Origin: an uncultured Oscillospiraceae bacterium
Lineage (GTDB): Bacteria > Bacillota > Clostridia > Oscillospirales > Oscillospiraceae
Assembly (NCBI GenBank): GCA_947625045.1
Contig: CANQMW010000012.1
Location: 1-64,000 of the forward strand
Direction of reading: 5' to 3'
DNA length: 64,000 nucleotides
Shown: positions 9,205 to 16,561 of the stretch, piece after piece
Numbering within the stretch: the first letter of the stretch is position 1
Layout: each line of letters begins with the position of its first letter
Notes under the pieces: model-generated
Told to the model about the DNA's origin: nothing
Seen by the model: the letters and a program-made list of their open reading frames with translations, nothing else
Database searches by the model: none
Made by a program: the position numbers and the translations under genes

Positions 9205-10224
9205 TCATTTTGCCATTTCCGCCAGGAAGAGCCGCGCCATGCGCAGCTGGTCCTCGCACTCGGCACACTTTGCCACGCAGGCCGGGGAGTGGATGTTCCG
9301 CACCGGTACGGATACGGCCGCCACGGCTACGCCCGCCTCGCTTCGCTGCACGGCGGAGGCGTCGGTGCCGCCGGATATCTTGCTCTTCGTCTGCCAGGGG
9401 ACTTCATCTTCCTCCGCCAGGCGGGTCAGGGTCTTGAAGAGGGTCTTGTCGTAGATGGTACCCCGGTCCATAAAGGGGATCACGATACCCTTGCCCAGCT
9501 CGCACACACGCTCGGCGCCCTCCGCGCCGGGGATATCCGCCGCGGTGGTGCCCTCCAGGATGAGGGCCACGTCGGGCTTGATGCTCTTCGCCGCCACAGC
9601 AGCGCCCCGGGTGCCCACCTCCTCCTGGACGGTGAAGGCGAACCAGCAGTCGCAGGGGATGTCGCTCTCGATGAGCTTGAGCATGGCGGCGCAGCCCACC
9701 CGGTCGTCGATGGCCTTGGCCTTGATGAAGCCGTCGCCGAAGCGGACCACGGTATCGTCAAAGGCGGCCAGGTCGCCGATATGGACCAGTTTTTCCGCCT
9801 CTTCCCTGCTTGCCGCGCCGATGTCGATGTACATATCCCGCATCTCGGGCAGCTTCTTGCGCTGCTCCGCCGTGGTCATGTGCACGGCCTTGGAGCCAAC
9901 CACGCCCAGGACCCGGCCCGGGCCCACGAAGACCTTCTTGCCCAGAATGACACGCCTGTCCAGGCCGCCGGCCTGGCTGAAGCGCAGATACCCCTCGTCG
10001 GTGAAGCTTGTCACGATGAGGCCTACCTCGTCCATGTGGGCGCAGAGCATGACTTTTTTGGCGGGCGTCACCGCGCCCTTTTTGAACACCATCAGATTGC
10101 CCAGGGCATCGGTGCATATCTCGTCGGCATGGGGCATGGCCCGCTCCAGGATGTAGTCCCGGACCTCATCCTCGCCCCCGGTCACGCCCTCCAGGCAGCA
10201 CAGAGTTTCCAACGTATCCAGCAT
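9205..10224 (-). CDS. M42 family metallopeptidase (glutamyl/broad aminopeptidase type), copy 1
   Basis: 339 residues with the M42 dinuclear metal-site pattern: CAHMDEVGLIV, AIDDRVGC, VQEEVGTRGA and the downstream Glu in ILEGTTAAD. The EE pair supplies the catalytic base. M42 enzymes assemble as large tetrahedral cytosolic aminopeptidases that trim peptides. The next gene upstream is a paralogue, 3 bp away, so the two may form a mixed complex as known for some archaeal TET peptidases. The specificity cannot be assigned from sequence. Confidence 0.9.
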   Translation of the reverse strand: MLDTLETLCCLEGVTGGEDEVRDYILERAMPHADEICTDALGNLMVFKKGAVTPAKKVMLCAHMDEVGLIVTSFTDEGYLRFSQAGGLDRRVILGKKVFVGPGRVLGVVGSKAVHMTTAEQRKKLPEMRDMYIDIGAASREEAEKLVHIGDLAAFDDTVVRFGDGFIKAKAIDDRVGCAAMLKLIESDIPCDCWFAFTVQEEVGTRGAAVAAKSIKPDVALILEGTTAADIPGAEGAERVCELGKGIVIPFMDRGTIYDKTLFKTLTRLAEEDEVPWQTKSKISGGTDASAVQRSEAGVAVAAVSVPVRNIHSPACVAKCAECEDQLRMARLFLAEMAK

Positions 10225-10227
10225 CTC

Positions 10228-11250
10228 TTATCCCTCCATGCCTTCCACATAGGCCGCGATCAGGTCCACGATGGCCTGCATATCCGCAACGTCCACCACT
10301 TCCACCGGCGTGTGCATGTATTTGAGCGGCAGGGATACCAGCGCCGTGACCACGCCAGTCTTGGCGATCTGTATGGCGTGGGCGTTGGTGCCGCTGTTGC
10401 CGCCGGGCACCGCCTCCGGCTGATAGGGTATGCCCTTTTCCTCCGCCAGGGCCATGAGCTCCATGGCGAGGGCCCGGTTCGTGTTGGGGCCTATGCCGAT
10501 GGCGCCGCCCTTCCCGCAGTCGGTCAGGGCCTCCGGGCCATCCGGCGTCCGGCCGTGGGTCACGTCCACCACAATGGCAATATTCGGCTCCAGCCCATAG
10601 GCCGCCACGGTGGCGCCACGGTGGCCCACTTCCTCCTGGGTGCTGACGAGGCAGCAGAGGTCCACGTTCAGGTCCTTCTCCGCCAGAAGCTCAAATGCCT
10701 TCATGATCACGGCGGCGCAGGCCCGGTCGTCCAGGGCTTTGCCGCACAGCTGTCCCTCGCCCAGCTCGTCGCAGGAGGCGGCGTATACCACCGGCGTGCC
10801 CGGGGGCGCGGCCTTCACCGCTTCCTCCTGGGATAGACCCACGTCGATGAAGAGCTTGTCCGGGTCAATGGACTTGTCCATCTGCTCCGCCGTGAGCACA
10901 TGGGGCGGCATGGTGTCGATGACGCCGAACAGCGGCGGGTCGGAGAGCACCCTCACCTCCCGGGCGGGCAGCATCCGCTGGTCCACACCGCCCAGCATGC
11001 CGAAGGACAAAAAGCCGTCCTTCGCCCCGGTGACGATGAGGCCGATCTCATCCATGTGGGCGTCCAGAAGCACCAGCTTGGCCCCGGGCTTTCCGCAGCG
11101 CTTTATGGCGATCATGTTGCCCAGCGCGTCCGTACGGACCTCGTCCGCCGCGTGGTGCAGGTAGGAGGCGATATACTCGTATACCGGCTCCTCAAAGCCC
11201 GAGGGGCCGGACAGGCCCGACAGGCATTTCGTCAGTTCCTTCAGTTCCAT
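10228..11250 (-). CDS. M42 family metallopeptidase, copy 2
   Basis: 340 residues with metal-site motifs DAHMDEIGLIV, ALDDRACAAV, TQEEVGHRGA and VDVTHGRTPDG. It is clearly homologous to copy 1 but well diverged, so this is not a recent duplication. The C-terminal HTPVEVVD motif provides the last metal histidine. It lies between murD (3 bp upstream) and copy 1 (3 bp downstream). Likely a cytosolic aminopeptidase that feeds amino-acid recycling. Confidence 0.9.
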   Translation of the reverse strand: MELKELTKCLSGLSGPSGFEEPVYEYIASYLHHAADEVRTDALGNMIAIKRCGKPGAKLVLLDAHMDEIGLIVTGAKDGFLSFGMLGGVDQRMLPAREVRVLSDPPLFGVIDTMPPHVLTAEQMDKSIDPDKLFIDVGLSQEEAVKAAPPGTPVVYAASCDELGEGQLCGKALDDRACAAVIMKAFELLAEKDLNVDLCCLVSTQEEVGHRGATVAAYGLEPNIAIVVDVTHGRTPDGPEALTDCGKGGAIGIGPNTNRALAMELMALAEEKGIPYQPEAVPGGNSGTNAHAIQIAKTGVVTALVSLPLKYMHTPVEVVDVADMQAIVDLIAAYVEGMEG

Positions 11251-11253
11251 GTC

Positions 11254-12645
11254 TTATGCAAGTTCCTCCACGATACGGCGGAACAGGTCTCCCCGTTCCT
11301 CAAAGTTCTTAAAGCGGTCAAAGGACGTGCTGGCCGGGCTCATGAGCACCGTGTCCCCGGGCTCGGCCGCGGCGGCCGCCGCCTTCACCGTCTCGGTGAA
11401 GTCCTCTATCTCAAATATCTCCGGCGCGCCGGGGACGTATTCAGGGGCGTTCAATACCGCGGCTTTTATCTTCCCCGCCGTGAGGCCGGTCAGATACAGC
11501 TTCTTCACGTGTTTGCATATGGCCGGGCCCAGGCTCGCGAAGGGCACGCCCTTGTCCTTGCCCCCGGCGATGAGGATCAACTTCTCGTCAAAGCAGGCCA
11601 GGCCTGCCAGGGTCCTGTCCGGGCTGGAGGCGATGGAGTCGTTTATATAGGTCACACCCTTGTGGACCCGCACGGTCTCCAGCCGGTGGGCCACGCCGGT
11701 GAAGGTCCGGGCCACAGTGCACATGGCGTCCATGTCCGCGAGACCCCACACCGCGGCGAAGGCGGTCATCATGTTCTCCACGTTGTGCATGCCGGGGATG
11801 CGGATGTCCGCCGCGGGCAGTATCTCCGTCGTTTCCCCGTTCACCCCGGCGCAGATCATCCCGTCGGGCCGGAGATATACGCCGGGTGATACCGGCTCTT
11901 TCCGGCTGAACCACCACACGAAGCTGTTGGCCTCGCCGGCGCAGGCCGCCGTGACGGCGTTATCGCGATTCAAAACAAGCTTGGCGTTCTGGCGCTGGTG
12001 CTTGAATATCTGCTTTTTCGCCTCGATATAGTCGGCATAGTCCTTGTGGATATCCAGGTGATTGGGGGCCATGTTGGTTATAACGGCCACATCGGGCGCA
12101 CACATCATGCTGTGCAGCTGGAAAGAGCTCAGCTCCAGCACCGCCGCGTCATGGGGGCCGATGCCGTCCGTCTCCGCGAGCAGCGGGTGGCCTATGTTGC
12201 CCCCCAGCCAGACCTTCCGGCCAGAGGCCTCCAGCATTTTGGCAATGAGGGTCGTGGTCGTGGTCTTGCCGTCGGAGCCCGTCACCGCGAGGATGGGACA
12301 GGGGCAGAGCGACATGAACACCTCCATCTCGCTGGTGATGAGGGCGCCCTGCTCCGCTGCCCGGGCAAGCTCCGGCCTAAAGGGCAGGACGCTGGGACTG
12401 CGGAAGATGACGTCGCCGGAAAGGCCTTCAAGATACCCCTCGCCCAGGCGGAACTTCACACCCTTTGCGCTCATATCCTCATAAAACGCCCCCAGACCGG
12501 CGGCGTCGGACTTGTCATATACGGTGGTATCGATGCCCGCGCCGGCGAGCAGACCAACCAGCGGGCGGTTTGAAAGCCCAGCGCCCACCACGGACACCCG
12601 CTTGCCCTGCAAAGAGGCGAGATACTCTTTCAGCGTCATGGTCAC
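11254..12645 (-). CDS. murD: UDP-N-acetylmuramoyl-L-alanine--D-glutamate ligase MurD
   Basis: 463 residues. It adds D-glutamate to UDP-MurNAc-L-Ala in peptidoglycan synthesis in the cytoplasm. Visible are an N-terminal Rossmann-type domain (VSVVGAGLSNRPL), the ATP P-loop VTGSDGKTTTTTLI, the Mur central motif (ITNMAPNHLDIH), and the C-terminal Mur ligase domain with YINDSIASSPDRT and LIAGGKDKG. It is the first gene after its own promoter, and the M42, yunB, ligA and MATE genes follow with tiny gaps. Confidence 0.97.
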   Translation of the reverse strand: MTMTLKEYLASLQGKRVSVVGAGLSNRPLVGLLAGAGIDTTVYDKSDAAGLGAFYEDMSAKGVKFRLGEGYLEGLSGDVIFRSPSVLPFRPELARAAEQGALITSEMEVFMSLCPCPILAVTGSDGKTTTTTLIAKMLEASGRKVWLGGNIGHPLLAETDGIGPHDAAVLELSSFQLHSMMCAPDVAVITNMAPNHLDIHKDYADYIEAKKQIFKHQRQNAKLVLNRDNAVTAACAGEANSFVWWFSRKEPVSPGVYLRPDGMICAGVNGETTEILPAADIRIPGMHNVENMMTAFAAVWGLADMDAMCTVARTFTGVAHRLETVRVHKGVTYINDSIASSPDRTLAGLACFDEKLILIAGGKDKGVPFASLGPAICKHVKKLYLTGLTAGKIKAAVLNAPEYVPGAPEIFEIEDFTETVKAAAAAAEPGDTVLMSPASTSFDRFKNFEERGDLFRRIVEELA

Positions 12646-12662
12646 ACCTCACGATCATAAGC

Positions 12663-12692
12663 ATTATAATACAACATCTTGTGTCACACAAG
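12663..12692 (-). promoter_or_regulatory. murD promoter with a palindrome over the -35 region
   Basis: On the minus strand a -10 TATAAT (12663-12668) lies 17 bp from a weak -35 TTGTGT (12686-12691). A perfect 15-bp palindrome, CTTGTGTCACACAAG (12678-12692), covers the -35 hexamer and could be an operator. Confidence 0.6.
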
Positions 12693-12705
12693 AAACGAAT
12701 AACTA

Positions 12706-12737
12706 CAAAGAGACAGGACCAATGTCCTGTCTCTTTG
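12706..12737 (-). terminator. Intrinsic terminator after RNase P RNA
   Basis: A perfect 14-bp stem (12706-12719 with 12724-12737) and a 4-nt loop, with A/T-rich flanks on both sides, lies just beyond the 3' end of the RNase P RNA and before the murD promoter. Confidence 0.85.
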
Positions 12738-12741
12738 ATAA

Positions 12742-13090
12742 AACGAGCCTTCCTGTAAGCCGGATTCTGTTAAAAATGGCCATCTATCTAGGCGGGACGT
12801 TGCCGTCACGCTCAAGCCACCTCCCCGGGGAGGCCGGGCCGGCCTATGTTCCCCTCCACGGTGTTGCTCCGGATAGAGTTTACAGCAGCGCTCTGTCGCC
12901 AGGGCGCCGGGTGGTCTCTTACACCGCCTTTCCACCCTTACCGCGCGAATGCGCGGCGGTTTGTTTCTGTTGCACTCGTCCTGATGTCGCCATCGGCGGG
13001 CGTTACCCGTTATCCTTGCCCTATGGAGCCCGGACTTTCCTCACGCACAGCCTTTCGGCTCGTGCCCGCGGCCATTTAGAAAACTCGATA
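12742..13090 (-). ncRNA. rnpB: RNase P RNA component
   Basis: The reverse strand carries RNase P RNA hallmarks. Near the 5' end is GAGGAAAGTCCGGGCTCC (around 13026-13043). The internal run with GGGTAACGCCCG and CTGTAAACTCTATCC follows. The universal 3' ACAGAATCCGGCTTACAGG is near 12750-12770. Together they give a bacterial A-type catalytic core that matures tRNA 5' ends. The exact ends are estimates: the 5' end must lie below the yebC stop at 13102, and the 3' end just above the terminator. Short frames inside it are not genes. Confidence 0.92.
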
Positions 13091-13101
13091 CCTTTTACTC
13101 G

Positions 13102-13842
13102 TTACTCGTCGGGATTGTCCCAGTTATGCCAGACGTTCTGCACGTCCTCGTTGTCCTCGAACACGTCCAGCATCTTCTGCATGTTCTTCCGGTCGCCCTC
13201 CGCCGTCAGGGTGACGTAGTTCTGGGGGACCATCTCCTCCTGGGCGGAGTCCAGCTTATAGCCGTGGGCGGTCATATACTCCGCCACGGCGGTCACATCC
13301 GCCGGCGCGGTGTAGAGGGTGAACACACCCTCTTCCGTCTCCATATCGGCGGCGCCGGCCTCCATGGCGTCCATCAGCACGGTGTCCTCGTCCAGGTCGC
13401 CGTCCTCGTTGTCCACCACGATGACGCCCTTGCGGTCAAAGGACCAGCTCACGCAGTTGGCGGGGCCCATGTTGCCGTTATACTTATCGAAGGTGTGGCG
13501 CACGTCGCTGGCGGTGCGGTTTCGGTTATCGGTCATGGCCTCCACGATGATGGCAACGCCGCTGGGGCCGTAGCCCTCATAGGTGACGGACTCGAAGCTG
13601 GAGGTGTCGCCGCTGCCCAGGGCCTTGTCGATGGTCCGCTTGATGTTGTCGTTGGGCATATTGGCGGCCTTGGCCTTGGTGATGACGGCAGCCAGGCGCA
13701 TATTGTTCTTCGGGTCGCCGCTGCCCCCCTCCTTCACCGCCACGATGATCTCGCGGGCGATCTTGGTGAAGGCCTGGGCGCGCTTTGCGTCAGCGGCGCC
13801 TTTCGTTTTCTGTATGTTGTGCCACTTGGAATGTCCGGACAT
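13102..13842 (-). CDS. YebC/PmpR family regulatory protein
   Basis: 246 residues from the canonical start MSGHSKWHNIQKTKG; a longer frame upstream is not used, since an AGGGGG ribosome-binding site precedes this ATG. The YebC fold is evident in ARPNM-like KAANMPNDNIKRTIDKA and YEGYGPSGVAIIVE. Family members act as DNA-binding regulators or, as shown more recently, as helpers that relieve ribosome stalling on proline stretches. It is the first gene of its unit with its own promoter, and RNase P RNA follows immediately. Confidence 0.95.
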   Translation of the reverse strand: MSGHSKWHNIQKTKGAADAKRAQAFTKIAREIIVAVKEGGSGDPKNNMRLAAVITKAKAANMPNDNIKRTIDKALGSGDTSSFESVTYEGYGPSGVAIIVEAMTDNRNRTASDVRHTFDKYNGNMGPANCVSWSFDRKGVIVVDNEDGDLDEDTVLMDAMEAGAADMETEEGVFTLYTAPADVTAVAEYMTAHGYKLDSAQEEMVPQNYVTLTAEGDRKNMQKMLDVFEDNEDVQNVWHNWDNPDE

Positions 13843-13876
13843 GGTGTTATCCCCCTGTATGATCACTTTACAGGTC

Positions 13877-13905
13877 ATTGTAACACAATTTCTCTCTAAT
13901 ATCAA
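13877..13905 (-). promoter_or_regulatory. yebC promoter
   Basis: The minus strand has a -35 TTGATA (13900-13905) and a -10 TACAAT (13877-13882) with a 17-bp spacer, about 35 bp upstream of the yebC start. The -35 nearly touches the sipL-like stop codon. Confidence 0.75.
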
Positions 13906-13911
13906 CCAAAA

Positions 13912-15414
13912 CTATCTCGCTTTGGGGATGAGCAGCAGTCCCGTCTCCTTCCCGGCGTTCGCGGCGGCGATGGCCTCCACGGTGGAGCGGTATCTACGCG
14001 CCAGGGCCCACATGTCCGCCCCCGGCTCTACCCGGACCAGGGTGATCGACGGCGCGGGGGGCATGGTCGCCCAGGCCTCGGGGTCCTCCTCTACCGCCGT
14101 CACGGCGGCGATAGCGGAGCGGGTCACGGCCGTGGCCTCCATCTGCAGGGTCGCCCGCACGTCCAGGCTCGCCCCAGCCGGGGCACAGAACACGTCCGCC
14201 GCGGTGACGCATACGCCTTGCAGCTCCGCGTCGGGATCTATATCCGTGGTGAACTCCGCCGCGAGACGGCACCGGACGCAGGTGTAACCTCCGTCCTCCT
14301 GCCGCAGGATGGCCCGGACATTCAGATTCACCTTGACGGTGCTGCCCTCCACCGTGGTCGTTCCTACGCTCGCGGAGAGGCACAGCACATCCCCTCCCGC
14401 GCCCATGAGCTCGGCCGAGCCCGTAACGGACTGGCGCATGGAGACGCTCTTCACGGCGCAGGAAAGGGGTATCTGTTCCCGGCATGGCTCCAGGCAGGTG
14501 CGGTTGCTGTAAAGGTCCGCGATGTACGCCGCCTCGCCCGTCACGCGGCAGGTGGTCTGGGCAACCAGGTGCAGCTCCGCCGCCACCCGGCCGTCCTCAT
14601 CCTGCCGCTCGGGCAGATCGAAATAGGCACCTGTGAACATGAGCGCCACCTCCGGCGTCACATCCCCCTCCTGGGGCTCCACCTCCATGATCTGGGAAAA
14701 CTCCGTCTCATACCGCCCGGCGAAGATCTGCCCGTCCCGGCAGGCGAATATGAGGCCGGAGCGGACTTTGCCCCGGAATATCACCTTGCCGGGAACAAAC
14801 TTCACATCCTCCACCGCCGCGTCCACCCGCTGGCTCAATATGCGCTCCACGCCGGCGCTGCCGGTGGGAAGCTGGTAGCCGTCGGTGAGCACGAAGGTCT
14901 TCTCCCGTACGTCCGCCACGGTCACCATGGGCGCCGTTTTGGTGAGCACATGTACGCTCTTATCGCCCTCCGCCAGGCCGGAGGGCAGCTCCATCGTCTT
15001 TCTCTGGTAGACGCAGGCCTCGCAGTCCACGTCCACCCGCACGGACATCTTACGGGAGTTGACCATCCGCGCGTCCAGCGCCCGGACCCGGAGCCTGGCC
15101 ACGGTCCGGCAGTCGCTGTCCGCCCCGGGGGCGTCGGTACGCATCTCCACAGGTATGACCACCGCCAGGCTCTGCAGCGGCCCGCCGTTCTCCGGCGTGT
15201 ACAGCACCGACACGCTGACGCTGGCACCTAGGGTGAGGCACCCGGCCTCCGTCTCCTTGCTGCGCAGGGTGATAACGCTCTCCGCGTCCACCACACCCGC
15301 CATGTCCGGCATGGCGTCGGGCACGATGCTCTCCGCGGTGAAGTCCCGGCTGAAGCAGCCGGACCACACAGGGATGAGCTGGTCATATATATCCTTTTTC
15401 AGGGCCGTATCCAT
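13912..15414 (-). CDS. SipL-like spore morphogenesis protein (DUF3794/SPOCS repeats plus LysM)
   Basis: 500 residues from the ATG at 15412-15414, preceded by AAGGAGCG at good spacing; the open frame upstream is not coding in this phase. Tandem DUF3794 (SPOCS) domains occupy most of the length. The last 45 residues form a LysM module (VRVEPGADMWALARRY ... GKETGLLLIPKA). This architecture and size match SipL of Clostridioides, which binds the coat ATPase SpoIVA through LysM during spore encasement. It is expected in the mother cell. The ortholog call rests on architecture only. Confidence 0.85.
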   Translation of the reverse strand: MDTALKKDIYDQLIPVWSGCFSRDFTAESIVPDAMPDMAGVVDAESVITLRSKETEAGCLTLGASVSVSVLYTPENGGPLQSLAVVIPVEMRTDAPGADSDCRTVARLRVRALDARMVNSRKMSVRVDVDCEACVYQRKTMELPSGLAEGDKSVHVLTKTAPMVTVADVREKTFVLTDGYQLPTGSAGVERILSQRVDAAVEDVKFVPGKVIFRGKVRSGLIFACRDGQIFAGRYETEFSQIMEVEPQEGDVTPEVALMFTGAYFDLPERQDEDGRVAAELHLVAQTTCRVTGEAAYIADLYSNRTCLEPCREQIPLSCAVKSVSMRQSVTGSAELMGAGGDVLCLSASVGTTTVEGSTVKVNLNVRAILRQEDGGYTCVRCRLAAEFTTDIDPDAELQGVCVTAADVFCAPAGASLDVRATLQMEATAVTRSAIAAVTAVEEDPEAWATMPPAPSITLVRVEPGADMWALARRYRSTVEAIAAANAGKETGLLLIPKAR

Positions 15415-15476
15415 ACAAAATCGCTCCTTGCCAAAATTTTCTATGGCAAGGATATGCGCGTACCCTCTTGGATATG

Positions 15477-15632
15477 TCAGCCCAGGAACATCCCCCGGCA
15501 GCCCCAGGCCAGCAGGAGCACCCCCAGCAGCCACCAAAGCCAGTTGGGCATCATCAGTGTCACCAGGATGAGCGTGCCCACGATCACCGCGCAGCAGCAA
15601 AGCGCACCGCCGCCCCGGCCTCTTTTTCTCAT
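15477..15632 (-). CDS. Small two-helix membrane protein, unknown
   Basis: A 51-residue protein, starting MRKRGRGGGALCCCAVIVG and ending CRGMFLG, too short for usual ORF cut-offs. It has a basic N-terminus followed by two hydrophobic segments (about residues 11-27 and 29-46) and four cysteines, three consecutive. A GGGAGGCGG ribosome-binding site precedes the ATG and lies in a hairpin arm. It sits between rsgA and the sipL-like gene. In Bacillus the small coat anchor SpoVM lies in a similar place, but this sequence does not look like SpoVM. I do not recognise the family. Confidence 0.7.
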   Translation of the reverse strand: MRKRGRGGGALCCCAVIVGTLILVTLMMPNWLWWLLGVLLLAWGCRGMFLG

Positions 15633-15638
15633 AAAGAC

Positions 15639-15669
15639 CGCCTCCCGTCCATCCTATGGGCGGGAGGCG
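15639..15669 (-). terminator. Hairpin between rsgA and the small membrane protein gene, overlapping its ribosome-binding site
   Basis: A 14-bp stem with one G-U pair (15639-15652 with 15656-15669) and a 3-nt loop begins right after the rsgA stop codon. The minus-strand 3' arm ends in GGGAGGCG, which is the Shine-Dalgarno of the 51-aa gene, and GTCTTTATG follows. Confidence 0.65.
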
Positions 15670-15677
15670 TTGTATGT

Positions 15678-16541
15678 TCACTTTTCGATCTCCCAGCGGT
15701 CCAGCCGGGCCGCCTCTTCATAAAGGCGTAGATAGGAGCCGTAACGGCTGGGATGGATGGTCTCTCCCACCGCCTCCCGGACGGCACAGCCGGGCTCCGC
15801 CCGATGGGTGCAGTCGTCAAAGCGGCATTTATCAGAAAAAGGCCGGAACTCCGGGAACAGCCCCGCCAGGTCCTCGGGCAGGATAGGCTTATCCGTATCG
15901 TCCTCAAAGGAAGCAAAGCCGGGGGTGTCCCCCAGAAGGGTACCGCCGCCGATGTCGAAGAGCTCCACATGGCGGGTGGTGTGCTTTCCCCGGCCCAATT
16001 TTTGGCTCACCTCAGCCGTGGGGATGGCGAGGCCGGGCGCCAGGGCGTTTATGAGGCTGCTCTTGCCCACGCCGGAGTTGCCGGTGAAGCAGCAGGTCTT
16101 CCCCGCCATGGCGGCCCACAGGGCGTCCACGCCCTGGCCCGTCACGGCGCTGACGGGAAAGACCCCATAGCCGGTGCCGGCGTATATCCTTCGCAGGTCC
16201 TCCGCCGGGTCCAGGTCGCATTTATTGACGGCCAGCAGGACACCGCAGCCCTCTTTTTCGCACTTTACCGTTATCCGGTCGATGAGCCAGGGGTCCGTCA
16301 CAGGGATGGCCGCCGAGACGACCATTACCAGGTAGTCTATATTGGCCATGGCCGGGCGGGAGAAGGCATTTTTACGGGGCAGTATCTCCGCCACGGTGCC
16401 GGTGCCGCCGGCGCTGTCCTCGATATTCACTCTATCCCCAACCAGGGGCGTCAGGCCCTCTTTGCGGAAGCGGCCCTTGGCCCGGCACTGGACGAGGTCG
16501 GCCCCGCAGCGGACATAGTAAAAACCGCTGAGGGCGCGCAT
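15678..16541 (-). CDS. rsgA: Ribosome small subunit-dependent GTPase A
   Basis: 287 residues from the ATG at 16539-16541, which has GGGAAGGC upstream; the longer frame is not used. It is a circularly permuted GTPase that aids 30S maturation. An OB domain comes first. Then come the G4 motif NKCD, G5 (PVSAVTG), the P-loop GNSGVGKSSLINAL, TT of switch I in KHTTRHVELF, and G3 DTPGF. Last is a zinc-binding C-terminus (CRFDDCTH ... GCAV). It is the last gene of the conserved priA-to-rsgA block, and a hairpin follows. Confidence 0.96.
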   Translation of the reverse strand: MRALSGFYYVRCGADLVQCRAKGRFRKEGLTPLVGDRVNIEDSAGGTGTVAEILPRKNAFSRPAMANIDYLVMVVSAAIPVTDPWLIDRITVKCEKEGCGVLLAVNKCDLDPAEDLRRIYAGTGYGVFPVSAVTGQGVDALWAAMAGKTCCFTGNSGVGKSSLINALAPGLAIPTAEVSQKLGRGKHTTRHVELFDIGGGTLLGDTPGFASFEDDTDKPILPEDLAGLFPEFRPFSDKCRFDDCTHRAEPGCAVREAVGETIHPSRYGSYLRLYEEAARLDRWEIEK

Positions 16542-16561
16542 GATGATGCCTTCCCGCAAGC

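Noticed and set aside
12684-13219. Short open frames on both strands over the RNase P RNA
   Set aside because: They overlap the conserved structural RNA and have no homology or ribosome-binding site.
13912-15681. 589-codon version of the SipL-like protein
   Set aside because: The first 89 codons run out of phase through the 51-aa gene; the start at 15414 has AAGGAG and gives the family length.
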